The notes under the pieces were generated by a model. It was not told where the DNA came from. It saw only the letters and a list, made by a program, of their open reading frames with translations, and did not search any database. Below are positions 6,705-15,979 of a stretch of DNA of 40,287 nucleotides, piece after piece. This DNA comes from a virus, in the IMG/VR virus record IMGVR_UViG_3300025889_000281, positions 1 to 40,287 of that record. The stretch is one strand, 5' to 3'. Position numbers and translations under genes: made by a program. Numbering within the stretch: position 1 is the first letter of the stretch; each line of letters begins with the position of its first letter.

Positions 6705-7556
6705 GTGGCTAATTTTGTTGATGAATCGGTTGATGACAACCAGGAAGTAGAGAACCTCTTTGAAGTACAGGCTGAGGAACCTCAAATCGAGGATAATCCA
6801 GAACCTGAGGGAGAAGAGATAGTAGCTGAAGAGCCAGTCGTAGAAGAACAAGAGGAAGAAGAACTTCCCAGCAAGTATAAGGGTAAATCTGTTGCAGATA
6901 TTATCCGTATGCACCAAGAAGCTGAAAAGCTAATTGGCAGACAGGCTCAAGAAGTAGGCGAAGTTCGTAAACTTGCTGATGATCTCATTAAACGGCAACT
7001 CGAAACTGGACATGTTCCAGCAGTGGCAGATGAAGCTACAAAAGAAGACGAGATTGACTTCTTAGATGATCCGAAACAGGCGATTAGTAAGGCAGTAGAC
7101 AAGCATCCTGCAATTGCTGAAGCGCGAAAACAAGCACTTCAGATGAAACAAATGCAGATTGCTCAAAGACTGGCAACTGAGTTTCCTGATTTTCAGCAGA
7201 CCATCCAAGATCCAGAGTTTGCACAATGGGTAACTGCATCACCTGTACGTTTGAAGTTGTATAACGAAGCCAATACTAATTTTGATTTTGATTCCGCTGC
7301 TGAGTTGCTTGGTAACTGGAAATATGTCAGAAAAGGTAAGGCAGAAGCTACAACTGAAGCCGTGCAAAAGACAGTTAAACAAGATCGCAAACAAACGGTC
7401 AAGGCTGCTGCTGTAGATACAGGGGCTGTTGGGGTTAGTTCTAAAAAGACTTACCGCCGTGAAGACATCAGAAACCTTATGATTCGTGATCCAGACCGTT
7501 ACCAAGCTATGCAAGATGAGTTAATGTCCGCATATGCCGAAGGACGGGTAATTTAA
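6705..7556 (+). CDS. scaffolding protein
   Basis: The 283-aa protein starts with GTG five bases after AGGAGG. Its first 65 residues are extremely acidic (runs of Glu/Asp), followed by helical, Gln/Lys-rich sequence and a basic C-terminal end. This composition and the position directly before the capsid gene are typical of podovirus scaffolds, which guide capsid assembly and then leave the head. I see no protease motif. The C-terminal basic end is where scaffolds usually bind the coat protein. Confidence 0.85.
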   Translation: MANFVDESVDDNQEVENLFEVQAEEPQIEDNPEPEGEEIVAEEPVVEEQEEEELPSKYKGKSVADIIRMHQEAEKLIGRQAQEVGEVRKLADDLIKRQLETGHVPAVADEATKEDEIDFLDDPKQAISKAVDKHPAIAEARKQALQMKQMQIAQRLATEFPDFQQTIQDPEFAQWVTASPVRLKLYNEANTNFDFDSAAELLGNWKYVRKGKAEATTEAVQKTVKQDRKQTVKAAAVDTGAVGVSSKKTYRREDIRNLMIRDPDRYQAMQDELMSAYAEGRVI

Positions 7557-7573
7557 CTTGAAAGGAATTAAAA

Positions 7574-8491
7574 ATGGCACTAGGTTCTAACCATGTAACC
7601 AAGACTACGGCGGATAAGTTTATCCCCGAGATTTGGTCCGATGAAATCATCGCTGCGTATAAAAAGCAACTCGTTGCTGCTAACCTGTTCTCGAAGATGT
7701 CGTTCAAGGGCAAAAAAGGCGATACGCTGCATATCCCGAAACCCACTCGCGGTGCTGCTTCTCTGAAAGCTGCCGCTACTCAGGTTACTCTGCAAGCTGC
7801 TACCGAGACCGAAGTTCAGGTTCTCGTTAACAAGCATTATGAGTACAGCCGCCTGATCGAAGACATCGTTGAAGTCCAGGCTTTGTCCTCGCTGCGTAAG
7901 TTCTACACCGATGACGCTGGCTACGCTCTGGCTAAACAGGTTGACACTGATCTGGTTCAGCTTGGTCGTGGTGCTAACAGCGGTGACGGCACTGCTGCTT
8001 ACACTGGTGCTTTCCTGGGTGGTGATGGTACTACCGCTTATGTTGACGGCACGACTGCTGGTACGGCTATTACTGATGCCGCTATCCGCCGCAGCATTCA
8101 GCGTCTGGATGACCAGGACGTTCCCATGACTGATCGCTTCCTGATCGTTCCTCCTTCGGCTCGTAACAGCCTGATGGGTATCGCTCGCTTCACTGAGCAG
8201 GCTTTCGTTGGTGAAGTCGGCGGTGGCAACACTATCCGTAACGGTCAGATTGGTGACATCTATGGTGTTAAAGTTTTCGTTACCACGAACGCTGATACGC
8301 CCACCACCACTACGAACCGTATCGCTCTGCTTGCCCATAAGGATGCATTTGTCCTGGCTGAGCAGATGGGTGTCCGTTCGCAGACCCAGTACAAGCAAGA
8401 GTACCTCGGTACGCTGTTCACCTCCGACATGCTGTACGGTGTCGCTGAACTGCGTGACGGCTCTGCTGTTGCTCTCGCTGTTCCTGCCTAA
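7574..8491 (+). CDS. major capsid protein
   Basis: The 305-aa protein has the composition and length of a HK97-fold coat protein and follows the scaffold. Its opening (Ala-Asp-Lys-Phe-Ile-Pro-Glu-Ile-Trp-Ser, about residues 13-22) and a phosphate-binding-like Gly-Lys-Lys-Gly-Asp-Thr stretch are typical of podophage capsid proteins. Codon choice is strongly biased to GCT, CGT and CTG compared with its neighbours, consistent with very high expression. A strong terminator follows at once. Confidence 0.92.
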   Translation: MALGSNHVTKTTADKFIPEIWSDEIIAAYKKQLVAANLFSKMSFKGKKGDTLHIPKPTRGAASLKAAATQVTLQAATETEVQVLVNKHYEYSRLIEDIVEVQALSSLRKFYTDDAGYALAKQVDTDLVQLGRGANSGDGTAAYTGAFLGGDGTTAYVDGTTAGTAITDAAIRRSIQRLDDQDVPMTDRFLIVPPSARNSLMGIARFTEQAFVGEVGGGNTIRNGQIGDIYGVKVFVTTNADTPTTTTNRIALLAHKDAFVLAEQMGVRSQTQYKQEYLGTLFTSDMLYGVAELRDGSAVALAVPA

Positions 8492-8498
8492 TTAGGCT

Positions 8499-8526
8499 CT
8501 GCCCTGGCTTCGGCTGGGGCAGTTTT
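8499..8526 (+). terminator. UUCG-loop terminator after capsid gene
   Basis: CTGCCCTGGC (8499-8508), loop TTCG and GCTGGGGCAG (8513-8522) form a 10-bp stem with two G-U pairs, followed by TTTTC. The C(UUCG)G loop is exceptionally stable. It lies between the capsid gene and the tail genes, with no promoter seen directly after it, so read-through must occur. Confidence 0.9.
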
Positions 8527-8570
8527 CTAAGTAGATTCTAAGAGTCTATTTAGCAAACTAAGGAGATATA

Positions 8571-9938
8571 ATGGCTATTTACCGTGGTGCTGGTGGTCCA
8601 GGAGACGCTACCACCGATGCTGCTAATGAAGCTACCGTAGCCTCTAATAAGGCCACAGAAGCTGCTGCTAGTGCTGCTGCGGCGGCTGCTAGTGCCTCTG
8701 CTGCTGCTTCCTCTGCCTCATCTGCATCCTCTTCTGCAAATTCTGCAACTAGTAGTGCATCTTCTGCTACAAGTTCTGCAAGTTCTGCATCGTCTTCTGC
8801 TTCTTCTGCCTCTTCAAGTGCTACTTCTGCTACTGCCTCCGCAGGCCAAGCAGCTACTTCTGCTGTAAATGCCAGCACTTCTGCAACTGCTGCAGGGGTT
8901 GCTCAGACTGCTGCCGAGGCTGCACAAGCTGCTGCTGAACTAGCACAGACTGGTGCTGAGACTGCAGAGACTAACGCTGAAACTGCACAGGCTGCTGCTG
9001 AAGCTGCCAGAGATGCTGCTTTGTCTGCTCTTGATAACTTTGATGATCGTTATCTTGGTGCAAAAGCTAGTGATCCTACACTAGACAATGATGGCAATGC
9101 ACTGGTATCTGGTGCGTTGTACTTTAATACCACTAGCAATGTAATGAAAGTGTATGACGGCTCTGTATGGCGGGCTGCATATGCTGATGTTTCTGGTGCT
9201 TTACTAGCTGTTAACAATCTTTCTGACCTAACAAGTGTTCCTACAGCTAGGACTAACCTTGGATTAGGTACTGCAGCTACTACTGCTTCTACTGACTATG
9301 CCACGGCTGCTCAGGGTGCATTGGCTGACTCTGCTACCCAGCCTGGAGATCTAGCTACTGTAGCAACTACTGGTGCTTACTCTGATCTGACTGGCGCACC
9401 TACCAATGTATCTAGCTTTACCAATGATGCTGGTTACCTAACCACCGAGACTTATACTGGTACGGTTACTAGCGTTGACATGACCGTGCCTACTGGCTTG
9501 TCTGTCTCTGGTAATCCTGTTACTTCTAGTGGTACTTTGGCTGTTACTTATTCTGCTGGTTATGCTATCCCGACTACTGTTAAGCAAAGTAATTGGGATG
9601 ATGCTTATGTCTTTACTGCTGCTTTTCCAAGTCAGTCTGGTAACTCTGGTAAGTTTTTGACTACTGATGGTTCTAGCCTGTCTTTTGCTACTGTAGATGC
9701 ACTGCCTAGCCAGACTGGTAATAGTGGTAAGTTTCTAACCACGGATGGTACTGATGCAAGCTGGCAGACCATCGCTACTGGTAACACCACTGCTACTGGT
9801 ATTTGGGAGAACGCTAACACCATCTCTGCTGATTACACGGTTACTACTAACTATAATGCTATGTCGGTTGGTCCTATCACTGTAGCTTCTGGTGTTACGG
9901 TGACTATTCCTTCTGGCTCTACTTGGGTGATTATCTAA
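8571..9938 (+). CDS. tail fibre protein with Ala/Ser-rich shaft
   Basis: The 455-aa protein has an extraordinarily simple segment of Ala and Ser (about residues 25-110, many Ser-Ser-Ala units), then Ala/Glu/Thr heptad-like sequence to about 155, suggesting a long trimeric coiled shaft. The distal part has short beta repeats, including a duplicated block with Gln-Ser/Thr-Gly-Asn-Ser-Gly-Lys-Phe-Leu-Thr-Thr-Asp-Gly around residues 350-395. This is usual for receptor-binding fibres. A stop-start overlap (TAATG) couples it to the next tail gene. Confidence 0.82.
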   Translation: MAIYRGAGGPGDATTDAANEATVASNKATEAAASAAAAAASASAAASSASSASSSANSATSSASSATSSASSASSSASSASSSATSATASAGQAATSAVNASTSATAAGVAQTAAEAAQAAAELAQTGAETAETNAETAQAAAEAARDAALSALDNFDDRYLGAKASDPTLDNDGNALVSGALYFNTTSNVMKVYDGSVWRAAYADVSGALLAVNNLSDLTSVPTARTNLGLGTAATTASTDYATAAQGALADSATQPGDLATVATTGAYSDLTGAPTNVSSFTNDAGYLTTETYTGTVTSVDMTVPTGLSVSGNPVTSSGTLAVTYSAGYAIPTTVKQSNWDDAYVFTAAFPSQSGNSGKFLTTDGSSLSFATVDALPSQTGNSGKFLTTDGTDASWQTIATGNTTATGIWENANTISADYTVTTNYNAMSVGPITVASGVTVTIPSGSTWVII

Positions 9939-11107
9939 TGGCTATTGTAATTAACGGTTCAACTGGAATCAGTGCTACTGAGTCATCGTCAGTATTGGGT
10001 AATGGAGTAGTAGAAGCTGCTGACTTAGCTGCTGGTGCTGCTGTAAGTAATATTGGTTACACCCCTGCTAATCAAGCCAATGTGATGGGCCGCAACAGGA
10101 TCATCAATGGTGATATGCGGATTGACCAGAGGAATGCTGGGGCGAGTGTTACTGCTCCAAACGGTGAATACACTTTAGACCGTTGGGCTACTTTGTCGAG
10201 TGCGGCAAGCAAATTCACGATTCAGCAAAATGCTGGAAGCGTTACTCCTCCGGCTGGCTTTTCTAATTATGCTGGTATGACCGTTACTTCTGCATACTCC
10301 CCTACTGGTGGCGAAGTATTCGGTGTTCGGCAGCGTATTGAAGGTTATAACATGGCAGACTTTGCTTGGGGGACTGCCAATGCTAAAACAATAACTTTGT
10401 CTTTTTGGGTGCGTTCTAGCCTAACTGGAACTTTTGGCGGGGTTTTGCAAAACAATGGAGCAAGCCGTTCCTATCCATTTACTTATACCATTGATGCAGC
10501 AAACACATGGGAACAAAAAACCATAACAATTGCTGGCGATACTTCAGGGACTTGGCTTACCACTAATGGCGTTGGTATTACTGTGTTATTTAGCATAGGT
10601 GCTGGTTCTAGTATTTTGGGAACTGCTGGAGCCTGGGCTGGTGCAGCATATTACTCTGCAACTGGCTCAACCAATCTAATTGCTACAAACGGAGCAACCT
10701 TTTATTTTACCGGCGTCCAACTAGAGGTTGGCTCTGTTGCCACTGAGTTTGAGCGCAGACCTTATGGGTTGGAGTTGGCGTTGTGTCAGCGGTACTATCA
10801 ATCTATCACTGCTATGTGGTTTTATGGTTCTGGAAACGGATCTGCAACAACTGCATCAACAATTACTGAAACTAGTTGCCCTTTATTTGTTCCATTACGA
10901 GCCAGTCCTACTTTGGGGACGGTGAATGTTTCTCAAATGGACGCAGATTCGTATAGTTCAAAATCTGGAATTACACCAACAGCAAACGGTTTTAATGTAA
11001 ATAGTCAATTAGTTTTAAATTGGTCAGGATTAAACGCTGATTTGCAGGATAACAGACCGTGCGCCGTTCGTAACAATACAGTTTTAACGATTAGTGCGGA
11101 GTTATAA
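9938..11107 (+). CDS. tail protein with carbohydrate-binding-like domain
   Basis: The ATG at 9938 overlaps the previous stop as TAATG, giving 389 aa. After a short Gly/Ala-rich lead, the motif Asn-Arg-Ile-Ile-Asn-Gly-Asp-Met-Arg-Ile-Asp-Gln-Arg (about residues 50-62) and Tyr-Thr-Leu-Asp-Arg-Trp follow. This is a common start of beta-sandwich modules in phage tail proteins. The rest is Thr/Ser/Gly-rich beta sequence with Phe-Glu-Arg-Arg-Pro-Tyr near residue 275. It likely helps bind surface sugars. Confidence 0.78.
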   Translation: MAIVINGSTGISATESSSVLGNGVVEAADLAAGAAVSNIGYTPANQANVMGRNRIINGDMRIDQRNAGASVTAPNGEYTLDRWATLSSAASKFTIQQNAGSVTPPAGFSNYAGMTVTSAYSPTGGEVFGVRQRIEGYNMADFAWGTANAKTITLSFWVRSSLTGTFGGVLQNNGASRSYPFTYTIDAANTWEQKTITIAGDTSGTWLTTNGVGITVLFSIGAGSSILGTAGAWAGAAYYSATGSTNLIATNGATFYFTGVQLEVGSVATEFERRPYGLELALCQRYYQSITAMWFYGSGNGSATTASTITETSCPLFVPLRASPTLGTVNVSQMDADSYSSKSGITPTANGFNVNSQLVLNWSGLNADLQDNRPCAVRNNTVLTISAEL

Positions 11108-11108
11108 A

Positions 11109-11285
11109 ATGTATAAACTTAGAAAATTTTCTTTGAAAGACGGTACGTTTATTCAAGATATTTTGTTTACATCTAGCAATGGTAATGTTTATTCCATCCC
11201 ATTCGATGAAGCCAACACAGACTACCAAGAGTATTTAAAATGGCTCGCTGAAGGTAACGAGCCTTTACCAGCAGACGGAGAATAA
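11109..11285 (+). CDS. small tail-associated protein, 58 aa
   Basis: I choose the ATG at 11109, directly after the previous stop; the open frame extends 15 bases further but would overlap the tail gene. The C-terminus has Tyr-Leu-Lys-Trp-Leu-Ala-Glu-Gly-Asn followed by Pro and Asp residues, a pattern seen in small proteins next to phage tail-fibre genes. It may be a fibre assembly factor, but no direct motif proves this. Confidence 0.65.
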   Translation: MYKLRKFSLKDGTFIQDILFTSSNGNVYSIPFDEANTDYQEYLKWLAEGNEPLPADGE

Positions 11286-11287
11286 CA

Positions 11288-11722
11288 ATGAGTATTAAGA
11301 TTAACGGTGGTGCAACTAACTTCGCATCTACTTTTACTGCAAGCCCTACCGCAGACCGCACTGTAACCATCCCTGATGCTAGTTTTACAGTAGCTGGTAC
11401 TGACGCTGCTCAGACTTACACAGCTTCACAGCGAGGCACTGTTACCACCGATAATGACGGCTCATTTGACATGAGTGCAGGTAACAACTTCAAGTGTACT
11501 CCGACTGCTAACTTCACGCTGACCTTCACCAACATCACTGCTGGTCAGTCTGGCAACATCTGGCTGGATAACTCTGGTGGCTACACAGTCTCTGCTCACA
11601 GTGCTGTGTACATTAATGCTGACACGCTGACTGCTATCTCGGTGGCTGGTGTGTACTGGATGAGTTATTACAGTCCTGATGGTACTAACGTAGCTGTGGC
11701 CGCTACTGGAGCAATTGAGTAA
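11288..11722 (+). CDS. fibre-like tail protein, 144 aa
   Basis: This small Thr/Ala/Asn-rich protein is predicted to be mostly beta. It contains the phrase Asp-Arg-Thr-Val-Thr-Ile-Pro-Asp-Ala, common in phage fibre tips, and a Gly-Gln-Ser-Gly-Asn-Ile-Trp-Leu-Asp turn region. It lies between two large tail proteins and overlaps the next gene by one base (stop TAA and start ATG share an A). It is probably a structural accessory of the tail fibre complex. Confidence 0.72.
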   Translation: MSIKINGGATNFASTFTASPTADRTVTIPDASFTVAGTDAAQTYTASQRGTVTTDNDGSFDMSAGNNFKCTPTANFTLTFTNITAGQSGNIWLDNSGGYTVSAHSAVYINADTLTAISVAGVYWMSYYSPDGTNVAVAATGAIE

Positions 11723-14700
11723 TGGCAATTATCCAAGGTAACTCTTCTGTTGAAAGCGCAGTAGGCGCATACGAGATTCCTAACAGCCTGCGGTTTAACT
11801 CTGCGGATTCTGCTTATCTAAGTTGGACACCATCAGTTTCTGGTAATCGTAGGACTTGGACTTTATCTTTTTGGCACAAGCGCTCTAAGATTACAGATAG
11901 TGCGCTAACGCCTATTCTTGGAACACCAAGCAATACAGACTTGATTTCTTTTGATACTGATGATGTCTTTCGGGTATGGTTTGGCACAAACACTTACAAC
12001 ATTGAAACCACGCAAGTTTTTCGTGATGTTAGCGCATGGGGCCATTGGGTTGTTGCTGTTGATACCACGCAAGGAACACCTAGCAACCGAGTAAAAATCT
12101 ACTATAACGGCTCTGAGATTACAGCATTTTCAACCGCTTCGTATCCGACTCTAGACTATGATACTGGCGTAAACAATACTGTTGAGCATCGTATTGGAAG
12201 AATGCCTTCTAACGATTATAACTATCTCAACGGCTACCTCACTGAGGTTCAATTCATCGATGGCTCTGCCAAGACTCCATCAGACTTCGGTGAATTCAAC
12301 ACGGACACAGGTGTGTGGCAACCTAAAGCCTACACTGGCTCTTACGGCACTAACGGCTTCTATCTGCCGATGACGCAAGACCAGATTGTTGAGGGCTTTA
12401 ACACTGTTCTTTATCGTGGTAATGCTTCAACAAATAAGGTTACTGGCGTTGGATTCGCCCCCGATCTAGTGTGGATTAAAGATAGAACATTTGGAAGCGG
12501 TTCAGATCACTTCTTGTTTGACAGCCTTCGCACAACTTATTCGCTTTCAAGCAATACGACAGGTAATGAAACGCAAAAAAGTAGCGATGGTTTTACAAGT
12601 TTAGATGCCGATGGATTTACATTAAATGGTAGTGGCGGCGGTGACAATGTAAACAGAAGCGGCTCTGGGATGGTCGCATGGTGTTGGGATGCTGGTAACT
12701 CCACTGTTACTAATAACGATGGCGACATTGCATCACAAGTTCGAGCAAATCCGACTTATGGGTTTAGCATTGTTACTTGGACTGGGAATATTACACAATC
12801 GACCATTGGGCATGGTTTAGGAACAGCCCCTAAATTTATCATTGTAAAAAACAGAACCGATAGTGACACAAACTGGCAATGTTGGCACACTGGTTTGTCA
12901 TCAGATAGAAGCATTATATTAAATGCCACTGACCCACAAAGTACTGATGGGCCGTATTTTTTTGGGAATAACACAAATATTGTAGTCCCTACTGATACTG
13001 TATTTACTGTTGGCGGAAATAACCAAGTAAACGGCAGTAGTGACAATATGTTGTGCTATTGCTTCTCTGAAGTATCTGGCTACAGCAAGTTTGGTTCGTA
13101 CAGCGGCAACGGATCAAGCACAGGGCCTACTGTCACGACAGGCTTCCGTCCCGCTTTCCTGCTTATCAAAAGTTCTACAAGAACAGGTACTGAGTGGCAT
13201 ATTATTGATGACACTAGAGACACGGTAGACCCGCTAACAAAAGCACTAAGAGCAAACAGACCAGATCCTGAATTTGAAACAACAGCCCTAAACGCTGCTT
13301 GTAATGTGCAGATTACTGATACTGGTTTTACTGTAAACGGTAATGTGGACCACTTTAACTTCAGTGGTGAAACTTACATCTATGCTGCCTTTGCAGACAA
13401 GCGTGAGGCTGCTTTCTGGCGTGACTTCTCTGGTAACGGAAACAACTGGCAACCTAACAACCTAGACTTCAATGACTCTATGGTTGACACGCCTACGCCT
13501 TACGGTACTGACACTGGTGTCGGTGCAGAGGTGCGGGGTAACTACGCTACTTGGAATCCTTTGGCAAAGTCAGACAACCATACGCTATCAAATGGAAACC
13601 TGACAATTACAAGTTCTTCTTACGGTGCTGCTTGCGCTACCTTTGGCGCACAGTCTGGTAAGTGGTATTGGGAATTTGCGTACACAAACCGCACCGCAAC
13701 CAATTCACCTGTGGTTGGTTTTGGAAATGAAAACTTTAATTACAGGAATCCACCATCAGGCTATCTTGGTAGTGATTTAAACGGCGGTGGTATAAACACA
13801 ATAAGTGGAACCGCTCAGATTAACGCTACCAGCACTTCTTATGGTTCTGCCATTTCTAGTGGCGATCTTCTCATGTTTGCAATGGACTTGGATAACCGCA
13901 AGTTCTATATTGGAAAGAATGGCACTTGGTTTAATAGTGGCGATCCTGTTGCTGGAACTGGTCAGTGGCCTTATTCTGGAACAATCACTGGGACAACATT
14001 CTTCCCCGCTGTGAATATGTTCCAAGACACAGGAACAGCCAACTTTGGTCAGTTGCCCTTTGCCTACGCAGCCCCCACTGGTTATAAGTCCCTGTGTACT
14101 ACCAACCTGCCTGATCCAGCCATTGCAGATGGTTCTACTAACTTTGATGTGGCCTTGTATACAGGCAACGGTGTAAACACTAACGATGGAAACACAATCA
14201 CTGGCTTAAATTTCAAACCAGATTTTGTTTGGCTAAAGTGCCGTTCATCCGCAGAGACACATTCTTTGCAAGATGTTTTGCGTGGCCCTAGAGCAACAAT
14301 GTACTCGCAAAGTACTGAAAATGAAAATGCTAACCGTGGTTATATAAACTCATTTACATCTGACGGCTTCACTACTGGTAACGCCAACGGAGCGAGCATC
14401 AATCCCAATAATGCAAACGGTTTTACTTATGCAACTTGGAACTGGAAAGCGGGCGGCACTGGTGTAAGTAACACTGCTGGCTCTATCACCTCGACAGTTT
14501 CGGCCAATCCTACGGCTGGGTTCTCAGTTCTGACCTATACTGGTAACGGAACCGCTGGTGCTACAGTCGGCCACGGGCTTTCTGTTGCGCCTTCGTTCTT
14601 GGTTGTTAAGAACCGAGATACCGCTGGCGAGCAGTGGGTTGTTTATCACAAAACACTAGGCGGCACACAGTATCTAAAACTAAGTGATACATCAGCCGTG

Positions 14701-15165
14701 GGTGCAAGTGTTATCGTTTGGAACAATACAGACCCAACTAGCAGTGTTATCACTCTTGGAAACTGGAGTGCTGTAAATCAAAGCACCAAATCTCATGTCT
14801 GCTATGCGTTTTCTCCTGTTGAAGGCTACTCTGCCTTCGGTTCCTACACCGGCAATGGTAGTGCTGATGGGCCGTTTGTTTACACGAACCACCGCCCAAG
14901 ATTCCTGTTGGTCAAGTGTTCATCGGTGGCTGGTGAGGATTGGATTATTGTTGACGCAGTTAGAAATGAATATAACTATGTCAATAAGTTTCTTTTTCCA
15001 AACTTATCAAATGCAGAAGGTGCAGCCGCATCAAACAATGTGGTTGATTTTTTATCAAATGGTTTCAAGGTTAGAAGCACCTCGGGTGCATGGAACTCAT
15101 CAAGCGCAACCTATGTGTACGCTTCATTTTGCGAAAACCCATTTAAGTATTCTTTAGCGAGGTAA
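11722..15165 (+). CDS. giant modular lectin-like tail protein, 1147 aa
   Basis: This is the largest protein of the window. Residues about 15-190 resemble a concanavalin/LamG-type lectin fold (Trp-Thr-Leu-Ser-Phe-Trp strand, Gly-Tyr-Leu-Thr-Glu-Val-Gln-Phe-Ile-Asp-Gly end). Three related modules follow, starting near 228, 349 and 456, each with a Thr/Ser-Gly-Asn-Gly turn and a Pro-x-Phe/Leu-x-x-Val/Ile-Lys strand. A SPRY-like domain spans about 622-793 (Gly-Lys-Trp-Tyr-Trp-Glu-Phe). The triplet then repeats near 810, 935 and 1039. These modules are known in phage tail proteins (DUF7483-type, from memory). The likely role is binding cell-surface glycans. Confidence 0.82.
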   Translation: MAIIQGNSSVESAVGAYEIPNSLRFNSADSAYLSWTPSVSGNRRTWTLSFWHKRSKITDSALTPILGTPSNTDLISFDTDDVFRVWFGTNTYNIETTQVFRDVSAWGHWVVAVDTTQGTPSNRVKIYYNGSEITAFSTASYPTLDYDTGVNNTVEHRIGRMPSNDYNYLNGYLTEVQFIDGSAKTPSDFGEFNTDTGVWQPKAYTGSYGTNGFYLPMTQDQIVEGFNTVLYRGNASTNKVTGVGFAPDLVWIKDRTFGSGSDHFLFDSLRTTYSLSSNTTGNETQKSSDGFTSLDADGFTLNGSGGGDNVNRSGSGMVAWCWDAGNSTVTNNDGDIASQVRANPTYGFSIVTWTGNITQSTIGHGLGTAPKFIIVKNRTDSDTNWQCWHTGLSSDRSIILNATDPQSTDGPYFFGNNTNIVVPTDTVFTVGGNNQVNGSSDNMLCYCFSEVSGYSKFGSYSGNGSSTGPTVTTGFRPAFLLIKSSTRTGTEWHIIDDTRDTVDPLTKALRANRPDPEFETTALNAACNVQITDTGFTVNGNVDHFNFSGETYIYAAFADKREAAFWRDFSGNGNNWQPNNLDFNDSMVDTPTPYGTDTGVGAEVRGNYATWNPLAKSDNHTLSNGNLTITSSSYGAACATFGAQSGKWYWEFAYTNRTATNSPVVGFGNENFNYRNPPSGYLGSDLNGGGINTISGTAQINATSTSYGSAISSGDLLMFAMDLDNRKFYIGKNGTWFNSGDPVAGTGQWPYSGTITGTTFFPAVNMFQDTGTANFGQLPFAYAAPTGYKSLCTTNLPDPAIADGSTNFDVALYTGNGVNTNDGNTITGLNFKPDFVWLKCRSSAETHSLQDVLRGPRATMYSQSTENENANRGYINSFTSDGFTTGNANGASINPNNANGFTYATWNWKAGGTGVSNTAGSITSTVSANPTAGFSVLTYTGNGTAGATVGHGLSVAPSFLVVKNRDTAGEQWVVYHKTLGGTQYLKLSDTSAVGASVIVWNNTDPTSSVITLGNWSAVNQSTKSHVCYAFSPVEGYSAFGSYTGNGSADGPFVYTNHRPRFLLVKCSSVAGEDWIIVDAVRNEYNYVNKFLFPNLSNAEGAAASNNVVDFLSNGFKVRSTSGAWNSSSATYVYASFCENPFKYSLAR

Positions 15166-15167
15166 TC

Positions 15168-15695
15168 ATGTCATTTGAACTCAACGGTAAACCAATCAAC
15201 ATCTATAAAGCCTACACCACGGCTGATGGAATTAAGTACGCTAACCTGCGTGATGCCTCTGTCCGTGAAGCATTGGGCGTGGTTGAGGTGGCTGACCCAG
15301 AAGCCTATGATCAAAGATTCTACTGGGGCGTAGACAACCCCAAACTGCTAGATGACCGTGAAGAGTCTGACGAGGAAGGCAATCCTCTGTATGTCAAGGT
15401 TTATGACCCAGTGTCAGAATCGATGGTGGATACTGATGTTCGGTTGGTGACCAAGGGACTCAAGAGCCAGTGGATTGCACAGGTCAAGGCTACGGCTGGT
15501 TCGCTATTGGCTGCTACAGACTGGATGGTTATCCGTAAGGCTGAGCGTGATGTGGCTATCCCTGCTGCTACCGTGGCTTATCGTGCTGCAGTGGTAGCTG
15601 AGGCTGATCGTCTTGAGACAGCTATTCTAGCATGTACAGATGTCCCTGGCCTGATCGCTGTAGTGGAGGCTCAAGCTTGGCCTAAGGCTGAGTAG
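15168..15695 (+). CDS. putative tail-fibre assembly protein
   Basis: The 175-aa protein follows the giant tail protein by two bases. Its composition, an acidic loop in the middle (Asp-Asp-Arg-Glu-Glu-Ser-Asp-Glu-Glu), and a C-terminal Ala-rich helical part ending in Ala-Trp-Pro resemble phage tail-fibre assembly chaperones. The Trp-Met-Val-Ile-Arg-Lys-Ala-Glu-Arg stretch (about residues 121-129) is reminiscent of that family. It would fold or trimerise the neighbouring fibres. The assignment is moderate because chaperones diverge strongly. Confidence 0.62.
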   Translation: MSFELNGKPINIYKAYTTADGIKYANLRDASVREALGVVEVADPEAYDQRFYWGVDNPKLLDDREESDEEGNPLYVKVYDPVSESMVDTDVRLVTKGLKSQWIAQVKATAGSLLAATDWMVIRKAERDVAIPAATVAYRAAVVAEADRLETAILACTDVPGLIAVVEAQAWPKAE

Positions 15696-15979
15696 TGGAC
15701 CCAGTAATTGGTCAGATCAAGGGAGCAATCGGAGGACTATCCCAAGCGATCTCCCTTGCTGATGACCTGGAAGGCGTTGCCAAGCAGGTACAGGATCTTG
15801 GAAAGAAGGAACTAGCTGCCCGAGCAGAGTGGCGCAGGAAGCAGACACAGGTCAATGGTGACTATGCTTTCCTGAATGCTGTAGACGAGTATCATCGCGT
15901 CAAAGAAGCTGTACAGATGCGGGAGCAAGTCAAGAAGCAGGTTATACAAGAGTATGGCAAGGCTGGCTGGAAGAAGTAG
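15695..15979 (+). CDS. phage structural-region protein, 94 aa, ends at amber codon
   Basis: The GTG start shares a base with the previous stop (TAGTG). The product begins with a Gly/Ala-rich hydrophobic stretch, then becomes a charged helix (Lys-Glu-Leu-Ala-Ala-Arg, Tyr-His-Arg-Val-Lys-Glu-Ala). It ends Ala-Gly-Trp-Lys-Lys at a TAG. The same frame continues for 59 sense codons to a TAA at 16157-16159, encoding a basic helix and one membrane segment. Related phage proteins that I recall are longer, so this may be the N-terminal part of an interrupted or read-through protein. Confidence 0.6.
   Translation: MDPVIGQIKGAIGGLSQAISLADDLEGVAKQVQDLGKKELAARAEWRRKQTQVNGDYAFLNAVDEYHRVKEAVQMREQVKKQVIQEYGKAGWKK

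Noticed and set aside
7580-8398. 272-aa minus-strand frame in the capsid gene
   Set aside because: It is antisense to a highly codon-biased capsid gene; strong bias creates long antisense frames. No start signal supports it.
8579-8878. 99-aa minus-strand frame rich in Ala, Glu and Val
   Set aside because: It is the antisense shadow of the Ala/Ser repeat of the fibre gene and has no ribosome-binding site.
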